This document shows positions 44,935-55,769 of a stretch of DNA of 64,000 bases, one piece after another. The DNA lies in assembly GCF_029633865.1 (NCBI RefSeq), contig NC_079211.1, positions 3,824,247 to 3,888,246 on the forward strand. The letters are read 5' to 3'. Origin of the DNA: Lampris incognitus (taxonomy: Eukaryota; Chordata; Actinopteri; Lampriformes; Lampridae). The notes under the pieces were generated by a model. That model was not told the origin of the DNA. It saw only the letters and a list, made by a program, of their open reading frames with translations, and ran no database searches. Position numbers and translations under genes: made by a program. Numbering within the stretch: the stretch's first letter is position 1; every line of letters starts with the position of its first letter.

Positions 44935-45306
44935 GTAAGGACAGAAAAAAAAAACTGATAAGAAAGTTCTCATAAAGAAATCCGTTTGGTTGTGGAGCCG
45001 GAACGGTTTTGACCACTATGAGCTCCACTCAGGAAAGGATGTGGGTCCCATGCAGTTTCTGTTGTTTGTGAGGGTTTTGAAAATGTGGCATATATAGCCA
45101 AGAGCTCGGTGATTTGCTGTCACCCGCTGCCATTATCGATTCTCTGTGTCTCTCCCGTCTACCAGTCAGACTGTCTGAGGACTCTGTTTTCAAAATGTGT
45201 CTAAAATTATGGTCTTTGTGTATTGATTCCCACTGTGGGCTATAAGCTTACCCGTGACTTCAACGCTTTCTTTTTCTCTTCTCTTCCTCTGCTTCTCTAA
45301 AACCAG

Positions 45307-45408
45307 ATAAAAGCTTGAGAGAGCAAGGGAGCGGAGGGGGGATCACCACAGAAGAAGAGAGAAAATAAGAAAAGGCCATGGCTGAGGGAATGATTGCTTC
45401 TCCAAGTG
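45307..45408 (+). CDS. Candidate exon with possible start codon
   Basis: A long pyrimidine tract ending 'ctctaaaaccag' precedes it and 'ccaagtggtaagc' gives a strong donor. It contains an ATG in strong context (aggccATGg, 45378) that opens MAEGMIASPS and leaves in phase 1, as a 5' exon with the translation start would. A second frame (KSLREQGSGGGITTEEERK, then stop) is also open, so it might instead be a 3' coding exon. I cannot name the gene. Confidence 0.35.
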
Positions 45409-45708
45409 GTAAGCAGTAGACATTTACTGTCTTTAATCTGTTTTGTTCCCTCTTCGTTCTAGATGATTTCATCCCCTTTGTGTGACTCCTGACAACTCCC
45501 GAGTTCATTTACAGCCGGAGAAATGGATAGATAACATGCCCATAAAAAAAGAAAGGAAAGAAAAATCCTTCTTCTTTGTGGGTCAGACTGGGGAAACATG
45601 TTACTATACCATCCTAAACTTTACCAGATAGATCTTCATGTTAAACATCCACTTCTGTTTTATCATTGAGGTGATTGTTGAATATAGATTGTGAGCTGTG
45701 TTTTGTAT

Positions 45709-46313
45709 TGAGCCCTTTCTTGTTTGCAATGGTGATGGACAGGTTGACGGACGAGATCAGGCAGGAGTCTCCGTGGACTATGATGTTTGTGGATGACATT
45801 GTGATCTGTAGTGAGAGTAGGGTGCAGGTGGAGGAGAGCCTGGAGAGGTGGAGGTATGCACTGGAGAGAAGAGGAATGAAAGTCAGTAGGAGCAAGGTGG
45901 AATAACTATGCGTGAATGAGAGGGAGGACAGTGGAATGGTCAGGCTGCAAGGAGTGGAGGTGACGAAGGTTTATGAGTTCAAATGCTTGGGGTCAACTGT
46001 CCAAAGTAACAGGGAGTGCAGAAGAGAGGTGAAGAAGAGAGTGCAGGCAGGGTGGAGTGGGTGGAGAAGACTGTCAGGAGTGATTTGTGACAGAAGGGTA
46101 CCAGCGAGAGTGGTGGCACAGTAGTGCAGTGGTTAGCACGGTCGCCTCACATCAAGAAGGTCCTGGGTTTGAGCCCCGGGGTCGTCCTCTGTGTGGAGTT
46201 TGCATGTTCTCCCCGTGTCTGCGTGGGTTTCCTCCGGGTGCTCCGGTTTCCCCCCACAGTCCAAAGACATGTATGTCGGGTGAACCGACCATACTAAATT
46301 GTCCCTAGGTGGG

Positions 46314-46362
<49 letters not shown>

Positions 46363-46865
46363 TGTGTCCTGTGATGGGCTGGTGGCCTGTCCAGGGTGTC
46401 TCACTGCCTACTGCCCAATGACTGCTGAGATAGGCTCCAGCTGAGAGCAGGGTAAGTGGTTTGGATAATGGATGGATGGATGGGTACCAGCAAGAGTTAA
46501 AGGGAAGGTTTACAAGATGGTGGTGAGACCAGCTATGTTATATGGTTTGGAGACAGGGTTAGGAACGAGTATATTAGAGGGACAGCTCAGGTTGGACAGT
46601 TTGGAGATAAAGCAAGAGAGACAAGATGGAGATGGTTTGGACGTGTGGAGGAGAGATGCTGGGTATACTGGGAGAAGGATCCTGAATATGGAGCTGCCAG
46701 GGTGGAGGAGAAGAGGAAGGCCAAAGAGGATGTTTATGGATGTGGTGAGGGAGGACATGCAGGTGGCTGGTGTGACAGAGGAAGATGCAGAGGACAGGAA
46801 GAGATGGAGACGGATGATCCACTGTGGCGACCCCTAACGGGAGCAGCCCAACGTAGTAGTAGTGC
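45709..46865 (+). mobile_element. RTE-like LINE 3' part, split by SINE B
   Basis: It encodes the reverse transcriptase palm onward: 'MMFVDDIVICSES' carries a VDD in place of the usual Y/FADD context, then 'YEFKCLGSTVQSN'. After the SINE interruption the text continues 'VVRPAMLYGLETG' and 'RRRGRPKRMFMDVVREDM'. Several stops and frame changes. It ends in a GTAGTAGTAG tail near 46855-46865. Same family as 9806-10282. Confidence 0.85.
46111..46481 (+). mobile_element. SINE family B inside LINE
   Basis: Full-length copy with a GT microsatellite at the variable site. Direct repeats gggtaccagcgagag (46096-46110) and gggtaccagcaagag (46482-46496), one mismatch, prove insertion into the LINE. Confidence 0.93.
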
Positions 46866-47520
46866 TTTGTCTTTTGTCTGAAGCGGTGTCTTTTGCTTTG
46901 ATATATTATCCATAGTGTTGGTTTCTGCCTTTCATTCAGCAGTTATTAAATGCGCTCAGTCACATTCCTACAGTTCTCCACCCTGATGGAAGAACAAATA
47001 TGTAATTTGCTCGGCAAGATGAACACGGAATTTCTCATACTATACTAAAGATGCCGACAGCCTGTTTCATGCCATAAGCAATCATCAGCTGTCTATTAAA
47101 GAGTTTGCTTGAATCACTGGATTATTTTGCTCCTAATTTGTTGAGTACTTTTCCTACAAAATCATAATTTCATCGATCGGTGCTATATACTTAGAAAGGT
47201 AGCAGAGTAGTGTATGTCAGTGTCAAAGTCCAGTTCATTCTAATGGGCAGCTACCAAACGAGGTAAAACACCACGGGACTGTCTCATTGTGGTCATAATG
47301 GTTGTATCTTATGTTATGGTTTTTGAGAATTCATTTGAATGACCACATAGATCTATTTAAATGGGAAGAGTTTTCAGTAATGATGCAGCATTTTTCAACC
47401 AAGTGTAAACGTCCTTCACTAAGTACTTACAGAACATTTGCTGTGCCCGGTGGGGAGAATGAAATGAATATATCCGTTAAACTCTCACCATGGCATTGTT
47501 AGTGTGTGTGCTGTTATGTG
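46866..47520. other. No gene seen
   Basis: Unique-looking AT-rich sequence. No recognised feature. Confidence 0.45.
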
Positions 47521-48220
47521 TCTCAAAGTAGATCGAAAAGTTTCTAACTTTTCTGTTGCAAAACCAGTCTATCTGAGCAACTCTGACAGGCTTTAATTTA
47601 AGTCTGACAGAAATATCTTATTTCAAGAATCATTTACTCATCAAGAACGGCAAGATTATTAATTTTTGTTTTTGAATATTTATCTGGTTTCATCAAATCT
47701 TCTATAGTTGAAATATCTTACTGCACGGGCAGTTTATTTTTCTTTTTTGGGGAGTTTCTTATTTGAAAATGCTCAGTTCTTTTCCCATTTTGACCTGGCA
47801 TTTTTTGGCAGTGTGGAAGATTCCCTCAGGGTCACCTTTTGAGTCTTAAGCCACGTGCCTTACACTGCAAAAGGCAGCTCCCAAAAACAAGGGGGGGGAA
47901 AAAACAATAAAATGGGGGCAAATATTACTTAAAATATACAGCATTATCTGCAACAGAACAGGAAAATTTCACTTGCCAAGATTTTTTAGAACAAATGAAA
48001 TTATCTAGGCTCTAAGAACACACAGACATCTTAAAACTAATGCAGCCAGACTAAACTGAAATACATTTTATCTGGATGCAAAGAAAAGATTTAAGAATTA
48101 TTTTCTCAATATCTTGGAAAAAAGTGCTTACAAATGCTTGTGCCATCATCTTGAAATAAGGCCATATTTTAGAAAAGATATCTTGAAAATGGTGCATGCC
48201 TTAATGAACACCCACTAATC
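47521..48220. other. AT-rich, possible MITE remnants
   Basis: 'ttttttggcagtg' (ending about 47814) and 'cactgcaaaaggcag' (from about 47866) are inverted to each other, and 'aacggcaagatt' / 'cttgccaagatt' blocks occur on either side. This pattern suggests two eroded members of a CACTGCAAAA-type MITE family back to back. No coding sequence. Confidence 0.3.
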
Positions 48221-48224
48221 CAGG

Positions 48225-48625
48225 TAAGAAAATTAAAGGAACTCCAATCAGTTCATCTGTTTATTGACAGAAACGTTTCATCATCATCTAAGTGACCTCT
48301 TCAGTCTCACCTGACTGCAGGTGTCCCCACCCTTATACAGTGGCATAACGACCCAAACCAATGATGGGTTTCATATGCAAATTGCTGTGATCAGGGTTAC
48401 CGTGGCTGTGTTTACTAGTCACAGAGGATTGGGGAATGTTTGCAATTGCAGCATTGTAAGATGGTGACAGATGTGAAGATGTGGGAAGGTCACCACAGGC
48501 ATGGTTCCAATGGTCAGTATGATGTTGGTTTCGCAGACAATCACAACAGGGCTGAGAGTGGTCTCACCTGAAGAAAGGTGTTGGGGTCTTCTGCAGACTG
48601 ACACAAACACACAGAGATAAACATC
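48225..48625 (-). mobile_element. Probable Penelope-like element 3' end
   Basis: On the minus strand a short frame reads HLSPSYNAAIANIPQ, close to the conserved C-terminal end (LSPTYN-like) of GIY-YIG-containing Penelope-like elements. Downstream comes 'ctgaagaggtcacttagatg' and 'gaaacgtttctgtc', a known style of their 3' region. Only the end is present. The attribution is from motif memory and moderate. Confidence 0.42.
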
Positions 48626-48629
48626 TTAT

Positions 48630-49125
48630 CTCATCTCATCTTCAGCCGCTTCTCCGGGGTCGGGTTGCGGAGGCAGCAAGCTAAGTAGGGCACTTCAGAC
48701 GTTCCTCTCCCCAGCAACGCCCTCCAGCTCCTTCTGGGGGATCCCAAGGTGTTCCCAGGCCAGATTGGACATGTGGTCCCTCCAGCGAGTTCTGGGTCTA
48801 CCCCGGGGTCTCCTCCCAGTTGGCCATGCCTGGTAAACCTCCAAAGGAAGGCACCCAGGAGGCGTCCTGATCAGATGCCTGAACCACCTCAACTGGCTCC
48901 TTTCAGCGCGAAGGAGCAGCGGCTCTACTCCGAGCTCCCTCCGGATGTCTGAGCTCCTCGCCCTATCTCTAAGGCTGAGCCCAGACACCCTACGGAGGAA
49001 ACTCATTTCAGCCGCTTGTATCCGCGATCTCACCATTTTGGTGACTGCACAAAGCTCATGAGCATAGGTGAGGGCTGGAACGAAGATTGACTGGTAACTT
49101 GAGAGCTTTGCCTTCCGGCTCAGCT
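48630..49125 (-). mobile_element. Rex3-like LINE 3' end
   Basis: Minus-strand counterpart of 18200-18838: 'IQAAEMSFLRRVSGLSLRDR', 'RRELGVEPLLLRAERSQLRW', 'RRPRGRPRTRWRDHM'. The 3' tail is a GATGA/GAT-type repeat (48622-48645). The frame 48695-49036 is open, and sequence beyond about 49040 is frame-shifted. Confidence 0.88.
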
Positions 49126-49226
49126 TTTCTCAGAGAAAAACAACTATGACCACAAAAGCAGTTCACACTCTTATCATCGTATGGTCAAGAAATGTGAAAA
49201 TTCTTATACATCCACAAACTTCTTAC

Positions 49227-49336
49227 CTCAGGAATGTGAAGCGTAGCCTCACTTGCATGTCCTAACTTCTTGGGTGAAGCCACAGGTGATGGGAAAATGT
49301 CTGGTAAAGCCTTCATCATGGAGATTGAGTGTTTCA
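49227..49336 (-). CDS. Candidate coding exon B, unidentified host gene
   Basis: On the minus strand a textbook acceptor ('attttttgtttttaacag') is followed by a 110-bp interval and donor 'cctgaggtaaga'. It is open only in the frame that enters with two bases of a split codon: 36 codons beginning KHSISMMKALPDIFPSP and ending TLHIPE in phase 0. The upstream neighbour exon A leaves one base (G), so the junction codon is GTG and the frame continues. I do not recognise the protein. The downstream exon is not found and may lie beyond the LINE insertions. Confidence 0.5.
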
Positions 49337-49442
49337 CTGTTAAAAACAAAAAATAGTCTCATTTAATTTACTGCAGCCAGTTATTTAAACAACCATTAAT
49401 ACTTCCATGGGATTCTCCATTGTCAACAGAGCCCATGATTAC

Positions 49443-49525
49443 CTTTGTCCAGCAGTAGTGGCTTAATGACCTTTTTGAACATTCCATAAAACTGCCTGAT
49501 GTCGTAAAAAGGTCTTCCAATGGGT
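49443..49525 (-). CDS. Candidate coding exon A, unidentified host gene
   Basis: An 83-bp minus-strand interval with donor 'gacaaaggtaatc' and acceptor 'taaactgaag' (weak pyrimidine tract). It is open for 27 codons including FYDIRQFYGMFKKVIK, entering with one base and leaving with one base of a split codon. A stop just upstream in the same frame means the exon must start at or near this acceptor. A 106-bp intron separates it from exon B, a normal size for teleosts. The phase match between A and B is the main evidence for a gene. Confidence 0.48.
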
Positions 49526-49595
49526 CTTCAGTTTAGGTATGGAGCGGGAGTTCCCTCAATTAAGGATCTGCCAGAGTTCATCCATAACCCAACAC

Positions 49596-49597
<2 letters not shown>

Positions 49598-49647
<50 letters not shown>

Positions 49648-49652
49648 ACACA
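49598..49652 (+). repeat. (CA)n microsatellite
   Basis: CA array with minor interruptions, just upstream of exon A on the minus strand. Confidence 0.96.
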
Positions 49653-49784
49653 CCGAGAGAGTCAAACACACTGTGAATGTTACACTTTCTTGTTGGAGGC
49701 CTAGGAAGCATCAGCCTGCTTACTACCAGACGCAACTGAGAGCTCAATATTTTATATTTGTACAGTAGTTTACCCCTGTCCCTG

Positions 49785-49875
49785 CTATGACTTCTAATGC
49801 TGCTTTTGTGATACCCCGCAAATGAGCCTTGGAATTAAAAATCAAAAATCACTCCTAGATGTTTTGCTTCATGCT
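49785..49875 (-). mobile_element. Small LINE fragment
   Basis: The minus strand reads KHLGVIFDFNSKAHLRGITK, matching the conserved 'LGV.FD....F..H...I.K' segment downstream of the reverse transcriptase in L2-type LINEs. Very short, with boundaries unclear. Confidence 0.5.
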
Positions 49876-50395
49876 GCCGTCATGTAAACCTCATGTAAAG
49901 TTTAAGTTGGGTGGTAAAACGTGATTCCAATCAATGAAACGGTGGACTCTGGCAAAAGGAGGGCGGCTCAGCAACATGCAGAGCAAAGCGGGCTGGTTTC
50001 AGCAGATTACATCATAGTGGGTGAATTTGTGCGGTGCAGCTGAGAGCAGCAGTTAAAGCAAATGGAGTTTGTTGCCGTAAACGAAGATCAATATGCGCTT
50101 TATTTATTCTCGTCATTGACAAAACGGCTTGATTTGCTTCGTTGACGGGTGACCACAGTGTGCGTTATTGTAAATGAATCTGATATCGACTGCCTTGATA
50201 ACATTGAAATAGAGTGATCATTTACTGCTCGATACCTCTCCTCTGCATGTGTTCACATTGTGCAGCAGTAAAGCTTCAAAACCACCGAGCTTTCAGCACA
50301 GACAATGAAGGAAGGTACCAGGCGTTATTATTACAATTCAGTTTTTGGGGAAACTTGGTAAAACAGTCACCATCTACTACTACTACTAATATTTC
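49876..50395. other. No gene seen
   Basis: Unique-looking sequence. Confidence 0.45.
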
Positions 50396-50992
50396 GGCTG
50401 CTGCCGTTGGGGGTCGCCACAGCGGATCATCCGTTTCCGTCTCTTCCTGTCCTCTGCATCTTCCTCTGTCACACCAGCCACCCGCATGTCCTCCCTCACC
50501 ACATCCATAAACCTCCTCTTCTCCTCTTCCCTGGCAGCTCCATATTCAGCATCCTTCTCCCAGTATACCCAGCATCTCTCCTCCACACATGTCCACACCA
50601 TCTCAATCTTGCCTCTCTTGCTTTGTCTCCAAACCGTCCAGCTGAGCTTTCCCTCTAATATACTTGTTCCTAATCCTGTCCTCCATCACTCCCAATGACA
50701 ATCTTATCATCTTCAACTCCGCCACCTCCAGCTCCACCTCCTGTCTTAGCATCAGTGCCGCTGTCTCCAAACCATACAACATAGCTGGTCTCACAGCCAT
50801 CTTGTAAACCTTCCCTTTGGGGCTGTGTGATACGACGATATATATCATGTGAAGATGGAAAACATCTATTGTTTCATATTAAGCTCTGTTGTTTATTTCA
50901 TTGTGTTGCAAATCACAGTCTTAACAGCAGTATTTTACGTCATTGGGACGATCTTTTCCGCTCTTTGCACAGCACGGATGTAGGCAGGAAAT

Positions 50993-51256
50993 TTGCATGA
51001 AGGCAATACAAACATGGAGGACAGTGAACGAAACACAGAACGCGGTAATTCCGAACAGAAGGACTCCGGCCAGTCAGGGCAAAACGAGGAGTTTGTACCT
51101 AAAAAAGGAGCTTCTTCTATCATATGGAAGTGGTTTGGGTATGGAAAGTCTGACATGGAGCAGAAAACTGTACTTTGCAAAATATGCCATACGCCGGTCC
51201 CCACAAAAGACTCAAACACCAATAGCCTCTTTTACCACCTATGCAACTATTGTTGA
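50993..51256 (+). CDS. BED zinc finger, hAT transposase N-terminus
   Basis: An 87-codon frame. Residues about 40-87 form a BED-type zinc finger: aromatic 'WKWFGYG', then 'CKIC' and a closing 'SLFYHLCNYC' (Cys-x2-Cys ... His-x4-Cys). BED fingers bind DNA at the N-terminus of hAT transposases and of domesticated ZBED proteins. The first 35 residues are acidic and Gln/Asn/Ser-rich. A stop follows directly after the finger, so no RNase-H-like catalytic domain or hATC dimerisation region is attached. It may be the first exon of a lost gene, or a free DNA-binding peptide if expressed. Confidence 0.78.
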   Translation: MHEGNTNMEDSERNTERGNSEQKDSGQSGQNEEFVPKKGASSIIWKWFGYGKSDMEQKTVLCKICHTPVPTKDSNTNSLFYHLCNYC

Positions 51257-51482
51257 AAAGTGTTTTTTCTATTTACCTTTTTATATTTTAGACATTAATA
51301 TTTTATATTTTGTTACATGCTTCATTAAAAATTTGCACAAAGGTTCTAAATAAAAGGAGAAAAATAATCAAATATAAGTAAGTACCTTTTATTTGTCGAG
51401 TATATAATTCAAAATATAATAAGAAATAGGCCTTTCCATGTGGTCATTTTACATAAACTGTTTATTCATTGAATTTACAGAA

Positions 51483-51958
51483 AATGATCTATATGGTGAC
51501 ATGTATCATTATTGTGATACGAAAGACCTATATCATGATATGTATTGTTATCGTGATATAAAAGACACATATCGTTATATGTATCGTTATCGTCATATGA
51601 AAGACCTATATCGCCATATGTATCGTTATCGTGATATGAAAGACATATCGTGATATGTATTGTGATGATATGAAAGACCTATATCATGATATGTATCGTG
51701 ATTGCGATATGAAAGACTTATATCGTCATGTGTATCATTATTGTGATATGTATTGTTATCTTGATATGAAAAACATATATGTATCGTTATGACATGAAAG
51801 ACATATATCGTTTTATGTATCGTTATCGTGATTTGTATAATTATTGTGATATGAAAGACATATAGTGATATGCATTGTTATCATGATATGAAAGACCTAT
51901 ATCGTGATGTGTTGTTATCGTGATATGAAAGACCTATATCGTCATATATATCGTTATC
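51483..51958 (+). repeat. 39-bp minisatellite, left block
   Basis: About twelve diverged copies of a unit with 'gatatgaaagacctatatcg' + 'tgatatgtatcgttatc'. Interrupted at 51959 by an L2 LINE. Confidence 0.88.
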
Positions 51959-53908
51959 AATTCAATTTATTGTGATTAAAAACAATGTGCAGGCACATGT
52001 TAAAAAGGAAATGAGGGCTGTGGCTTCACCAAACAATGCAAGACAGACAAACACAGCAAACACAGTATAAGAAAACAATACATGAAGACTAAAAGCTAAA
52101 AATGTTAAAAGAGAGCTCGAATACAAAATATTTAAAAATATCTACAGACATTCAGTGGGTGGCCAGGTTCAGGTGGGCAACAGCTTGTGGAAAGAAGCTG
52201 TTTTTGAGCCTGGTAGTGCGGGCTCTGAGGCTCCTGTAGCAGTGCAGGGGGGAGAACAGTCCATGGTTGGGGTGGGTGGGATCTCTGCTGACGCTCAGAC
52301 CCCTTCGAAGGCAGCGTTTGTGATAAATGTCTTTTATGGCTGGGAGCTGGGTACCGGTGATATGCTGGGCCGCCTTGACGACCCGCTGCAGAGCTTTCTG
52401 GTCTACTGAGGTGCAGCTGCCGTACCACACTGAGATGCAGATGGTCAGGATGCTCTCTATGGTGCAGTGGTAGAAGTTGGTGAGAATTTTGGGGGGTAGA
52501 CGGGCGCTCCTCAGCCTCCTCAGGAAATGCAGGTGTTGTTGGGCCTTTTTCACAAGGGCCTGGGTGTTTAATGTCCACGAAAGGTCCTCGCTGATGCGGA
52601 CTCCAAAGAATTTAAAGCTGGAGACACGCTCCACTTCCACCCCACTGATGTGTATGGGGGAGTGGCTGCAGCTTCTAGACCTCCTGAAGTCCACAATCAG
52701 CTCCTTTGTCTTCTGCACATTAAGGACAAGATTGTTGGTAGTACACCATGATGTGAGGTGCTCAATCTCATCTCTGTAGGCTGCCTTGTCATTGTTGGTG
52801 ATACGGCCAATGACTGTGGTGTCATCTGCAAACTTAACTATAACATTTGAAGGGTGAGTTGGCAGGCAGTCGTGGGTAAAGAGGGAGAAAAGGAGGGGGC
52901 TCAGAACACAGCCTTGAGGGGCACCTGTGCTGAGGGTCAGGGTGGAGGAGGAGTGGTCATCTAACCTAACAGACTGAGGTCTGTTGGTCAGGAAGTCCAG
53001 GGTCCAGTTACAGAGGGAGGGGTTGAGGCCAAGGGAGAGGAGTTTGGTGGTTAGTTTGGCAGGGATGATAGTGTTGAAGGCAGAGCTGTAATCTATAAAC
53101 AGCATCTGGATATATGTGTTGTTAAGTTCAAGGTGGGTCAGAACAACATGCAGGGCAGTGGCAATGGCATCCTCAGTAGACCTTTTGGGATGGTAGGCGA
53201 ACTGATGTGGGTCGAATGTGGGGGGGGGGGGGGGGGGTAATGTTTTTGATGTGAGCCAGAACCAGTCTTTCAAAGCACTTCATGGCAATGGGGGTGAGTG
53301 CTATGGGTCGGTAGTCATTCAGACATGTAGATGTTGGTTTCTTGGAGACAGGAATGATAGAGGTGGTCTTAAAGCATGCCGGGACTTTAGATTGGGACAG
53401 TGAGAGGTTAAATACAGGTGTGAAGACCTCAGCCAGCTGGTCGGCACATTCCCAGAGGACCCGACCCGGTATGCCGTCTGGTCCGGCAGCCTTCCGTTTG
53501 TTCACTCTGCGCAGTGATTCTCTGACCTCTGCGACTGATAGAGTGAGCACCTGGTTTTCTGGGTGGCTGGGGATTTTTGTGGCTGGGTCAGTATTGTCCT
53601 TGTCGAAGCGGGCATAGAAATTATTTAGCTTGTCTGGCAGGGAGGCATCATGGACAGTGGGACCTCGATTAGAGCTTTTGTAGTCTGTGATGGACTGAAT
53701 GCCTTGCCACATTCGCCGGGGGGATCAGAGTTATTGTGAAAGTGGTCCTCTATTCGTAGGGAATATTTATGTTTGGCTGTTCTGATGCCTTTTTTGAGGT
53801 TGGATCTGGCTGTGCTGTAGGCCTCACAGTTACCTGACTTGAATGCTGCATCCCGGACCTCACTGGTCATCCAGAGTTTCTGGATTGGACAGGTGCGTAC
53901 TGAGTTTT
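51959..53908 (-). mobile_element. L2-type LINE, 5'-truncated
   Basis: Minus-strand LINE inserted in the minisatellite. Its 3' end is at 51959-52000 ('aattcaatttattgtg' on the plus strand) and its 5' truncation is at about 53908. It includes a large part of the reverse transcriptase and all of the C-terminal region. Confidence 0.88.
52152..53870 (-). pseudogene. L2 LINE reverse transcriptase, frameshifted
   Basis: Read from high to low coordinates: a first piece (53870-53625), a second open piece of 179 codons (53712-53173) with '[13 protein letters not shown]', and a third of 373 codons (53273-52152). The third has the palm motifs '[12 protein letters not shown]', '[13 protein letters not shown]' and '[11 protein letters not shown]', the last being the catalytic Asp pair. 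Frame changes occur near 53690 and at a 17-base G run (53221-53237). The reverse transcriptase core is otherwise well preserved, so this is a fairly recent copy. It reads polymerase activity of the non-LTR kind but is broken. Confidence 0.88.
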
Positions 53909-54196
53909 TTCGTGATATGTATTGTTATCGTGATATGGAAGCCCTATACCGTGATATGTATCGCTATCATGATATGAAAGACCTATATCGTGATATGTAT
54001 CGTTATTGTGACATGAAAGGCATATGTCGTGATATGTATCGTTATCGTGATATGAAATACCTATATCGTGATATGTATCGTTATCGTGATATGAAAGACC
54101 TATATCGTGATATGTATCGCTATCGTGATATGAAAGACCTATATCGTGATATGTATCGTTATCGTGATATGAAAGACCTATATCGTGATATGAGTT
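53909..54196 (+). repeat. 39-bp minisatellite, right block
   Basis: About seven well-conserved copies of the same unit as the left block. Since 39 is divisible by three, a 13-residue repeat frame (MKDLYRDMYRYRD) stays open for over 400 bp. Right-block units are more alike than left-block units. Confidence 0.93.
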
Positions 54197-54341
54197 TTTG
54201 GTCATTTCGCACAGCCCTTATGTTCTTTAACTCTTGCTGGTACCCTTCCGTCACAAATCACTCCTGACATTCTTCTCCACCCACTCCACCCTGCCTGCAC
54301 TTTCTTCTTCACCTCTCTTCTGCACTCCCCGTTACTTTGAA

Positions 54342-55012
54342 CTTAAAACAAGGTTGTAATTTTCTTACTTCTTTCAGTTGTAATATATTGCACACCAGTA
54401 ATGAGTGTCTGGAACACATATAAAAAATAAACTGGGGTAAAAATGAATTTGTTCAGGCTTAAATGTAAAATGGCGGTTGAAGCCCTGAGGTAGTCAGGGC
54501 TGCAGTACTAAAACATGATGAACTACTTTTGGTAATTACTGCAAGGCAAATGATCACGGCTACGAAGAAACAGAAGCCGTGTCTCCACTAAAGTACAAGA
54601 ATAGATGCTGTTTATGGTGAGCTGCACTGCACCATGTCTTTACATGATTCATTCTTATAGAGAGTGACGGGCGGTGGGTTCTGTCCTGAGCAGCTCTCAG
54701 GTTGTCTTTAATACCCCCCCACACACACACACACACACACACTCTCTCATGCATGCACGCCCCGGACCCGTGCCTCCGGATGGATACCATGAATAATCAA
54801 TCAATCAGTCAACCAAGTTGCATTTTATATAGCGCTTTTCTAGCTGCAACAGCCACTCAAAGTGCTTTACATTTCTGGTCAAATCTGAATTTCAGACACC
54901 TGAATAATAACATGTTCTTTGTCAAAGTACCATCATTCAGTTTGGAAGGCCCATTTACTCTTCTTTTTTTGGGGGGGGGGTCCTCCTTTTTTCTCCTCAA
55001 TTGTACAAAGGC
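54342..55012. other. No gene; (CA)n and repeat fragments
   Basis: Contains a (CA)n tract at 54717-54743, a common teleost repeat fragment at about 54815-54875 and a SINE family A tail fragment at about 54965-55010 (minus). Confidence 0.5.
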
Positions 55013-55695
55013 AATGCATAGGGTGCATAGAAGCGATTTAAAAAAATTATTATTAATACCATCAGGTGTGGAGGTGTTGGAGAAAGAGCTGAGTTTTTAG
55101 CTTCTTCTTAAAGATGGAGAGGGACTCAGCGGATCAAATGGCGTTTGGCAACTCGTTCCACCACCGGGGAACTACAGAAGAGTCGGCTAGTGACTCAGGC
55201 CCCATGGTGGCGGAAGTGCCAGGAGCCTTTCATTGGCAGAGCGTAGTGAGCAGGACTGAGTGTAGACCTGGATGAGGGAGTTCAGGTAGGCGGGAGCCGT
55301 TTTAGTTGCTGTTTTGTAAGCGAGCATCCAGGTTTTGAATTTGATGCAGGCAACAACTGGGAGCCAGTGGAGGGATATGAACAGCGGAGTGACATGTGCT
55401 GTTTTGGGTTGGTTGAAGACCAGATGCGCCGCCGTGTTCTGGATCGTCTGCAGAGGTTTGAAAGTGCATGCAGGGAGACCTGCCAGTAAGGAGTTGCAGT
55501 AGTCAATGCGTGATATAACAAGAGCCTGTACCAGGAGTTGTGCTGCATGCTCAGACAGGTAGGGTCTAGTTTTCCCGATGTTGTACAGGGCAAATCAGCA
55601 CGACCAAGCTATCGAGGCCACGTGGGCCTTAAAGGTTAGTTGGTCATCAGTCATGACACCCAGGTTAGCAGCATCATACTCCATTAGATTTCCCA
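55013..55695 (-). mobile_element. L2-type LINE 3' part
   Basis: Minus strand encodes the region after the reverse transcriptase: 'LTFKAHVASIAWSC', 'AAQLLVQALVISRIDYCNSL', 'SLRSANERLLALPP' and 'ESLSIFKKKLK'-like end. Two or more frame breaks. It is the uninterrupted counterpart of 39771-41515. Confidence 0.85.
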
Positions 55696-55769
55696 ACACA
55701 AAAGGCAGTAAATAAAGAACAAAAAGGTGTGTGTGACCAGAGGCATAGAATATTTCCATGTGTATACAT

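Larger units (their letters stand above)
50819..54220 (+). mobile_element. hAT element with BED finger and minisatellite
   Basis: Left end 'ggggctgtgtgatacg', right end 'cgcacagccctta': inverted ends of the same GGGCTGTG type as the element at 6150-7137. The 8-bp flanks ttcccttt (50811-50818) and tgttcttt (54221-54228) match at only five of eight positions, so the duplication has decayed. It contains a BED-finger frame (50993-51256), two blocks of one 39-bp minisatellite, and an L2 LINE inserted between them. The catalytic part of the transposase is absent. Confidence 0.8.
50396..54341 (-). mobile_element. RTE-like LINE, split by a 3.4-kb insertion
   Basis: Only 50396-50818 and about 54229-54341 belong to this LINE; the rest is inserted DNA. 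Minus strand: 54341-54229 encodes the stretch before 'VYKM' and 50818-50396 encodes 'VRPAMLYGLETAAL' through the 3' tail of TAG/TAC triplets. The copy at 45709-46865 shows the uninterrupted sequence ('gttaaagggaaggtttacaa'). Confidence 0.88.

Noticed and set aside
53839..54267. 142-codon frame with MKDLYRDMYRYRD repeats
   Set aside because: The 39-bp minisatellite unit is divisible by three; no independent coding evidence.
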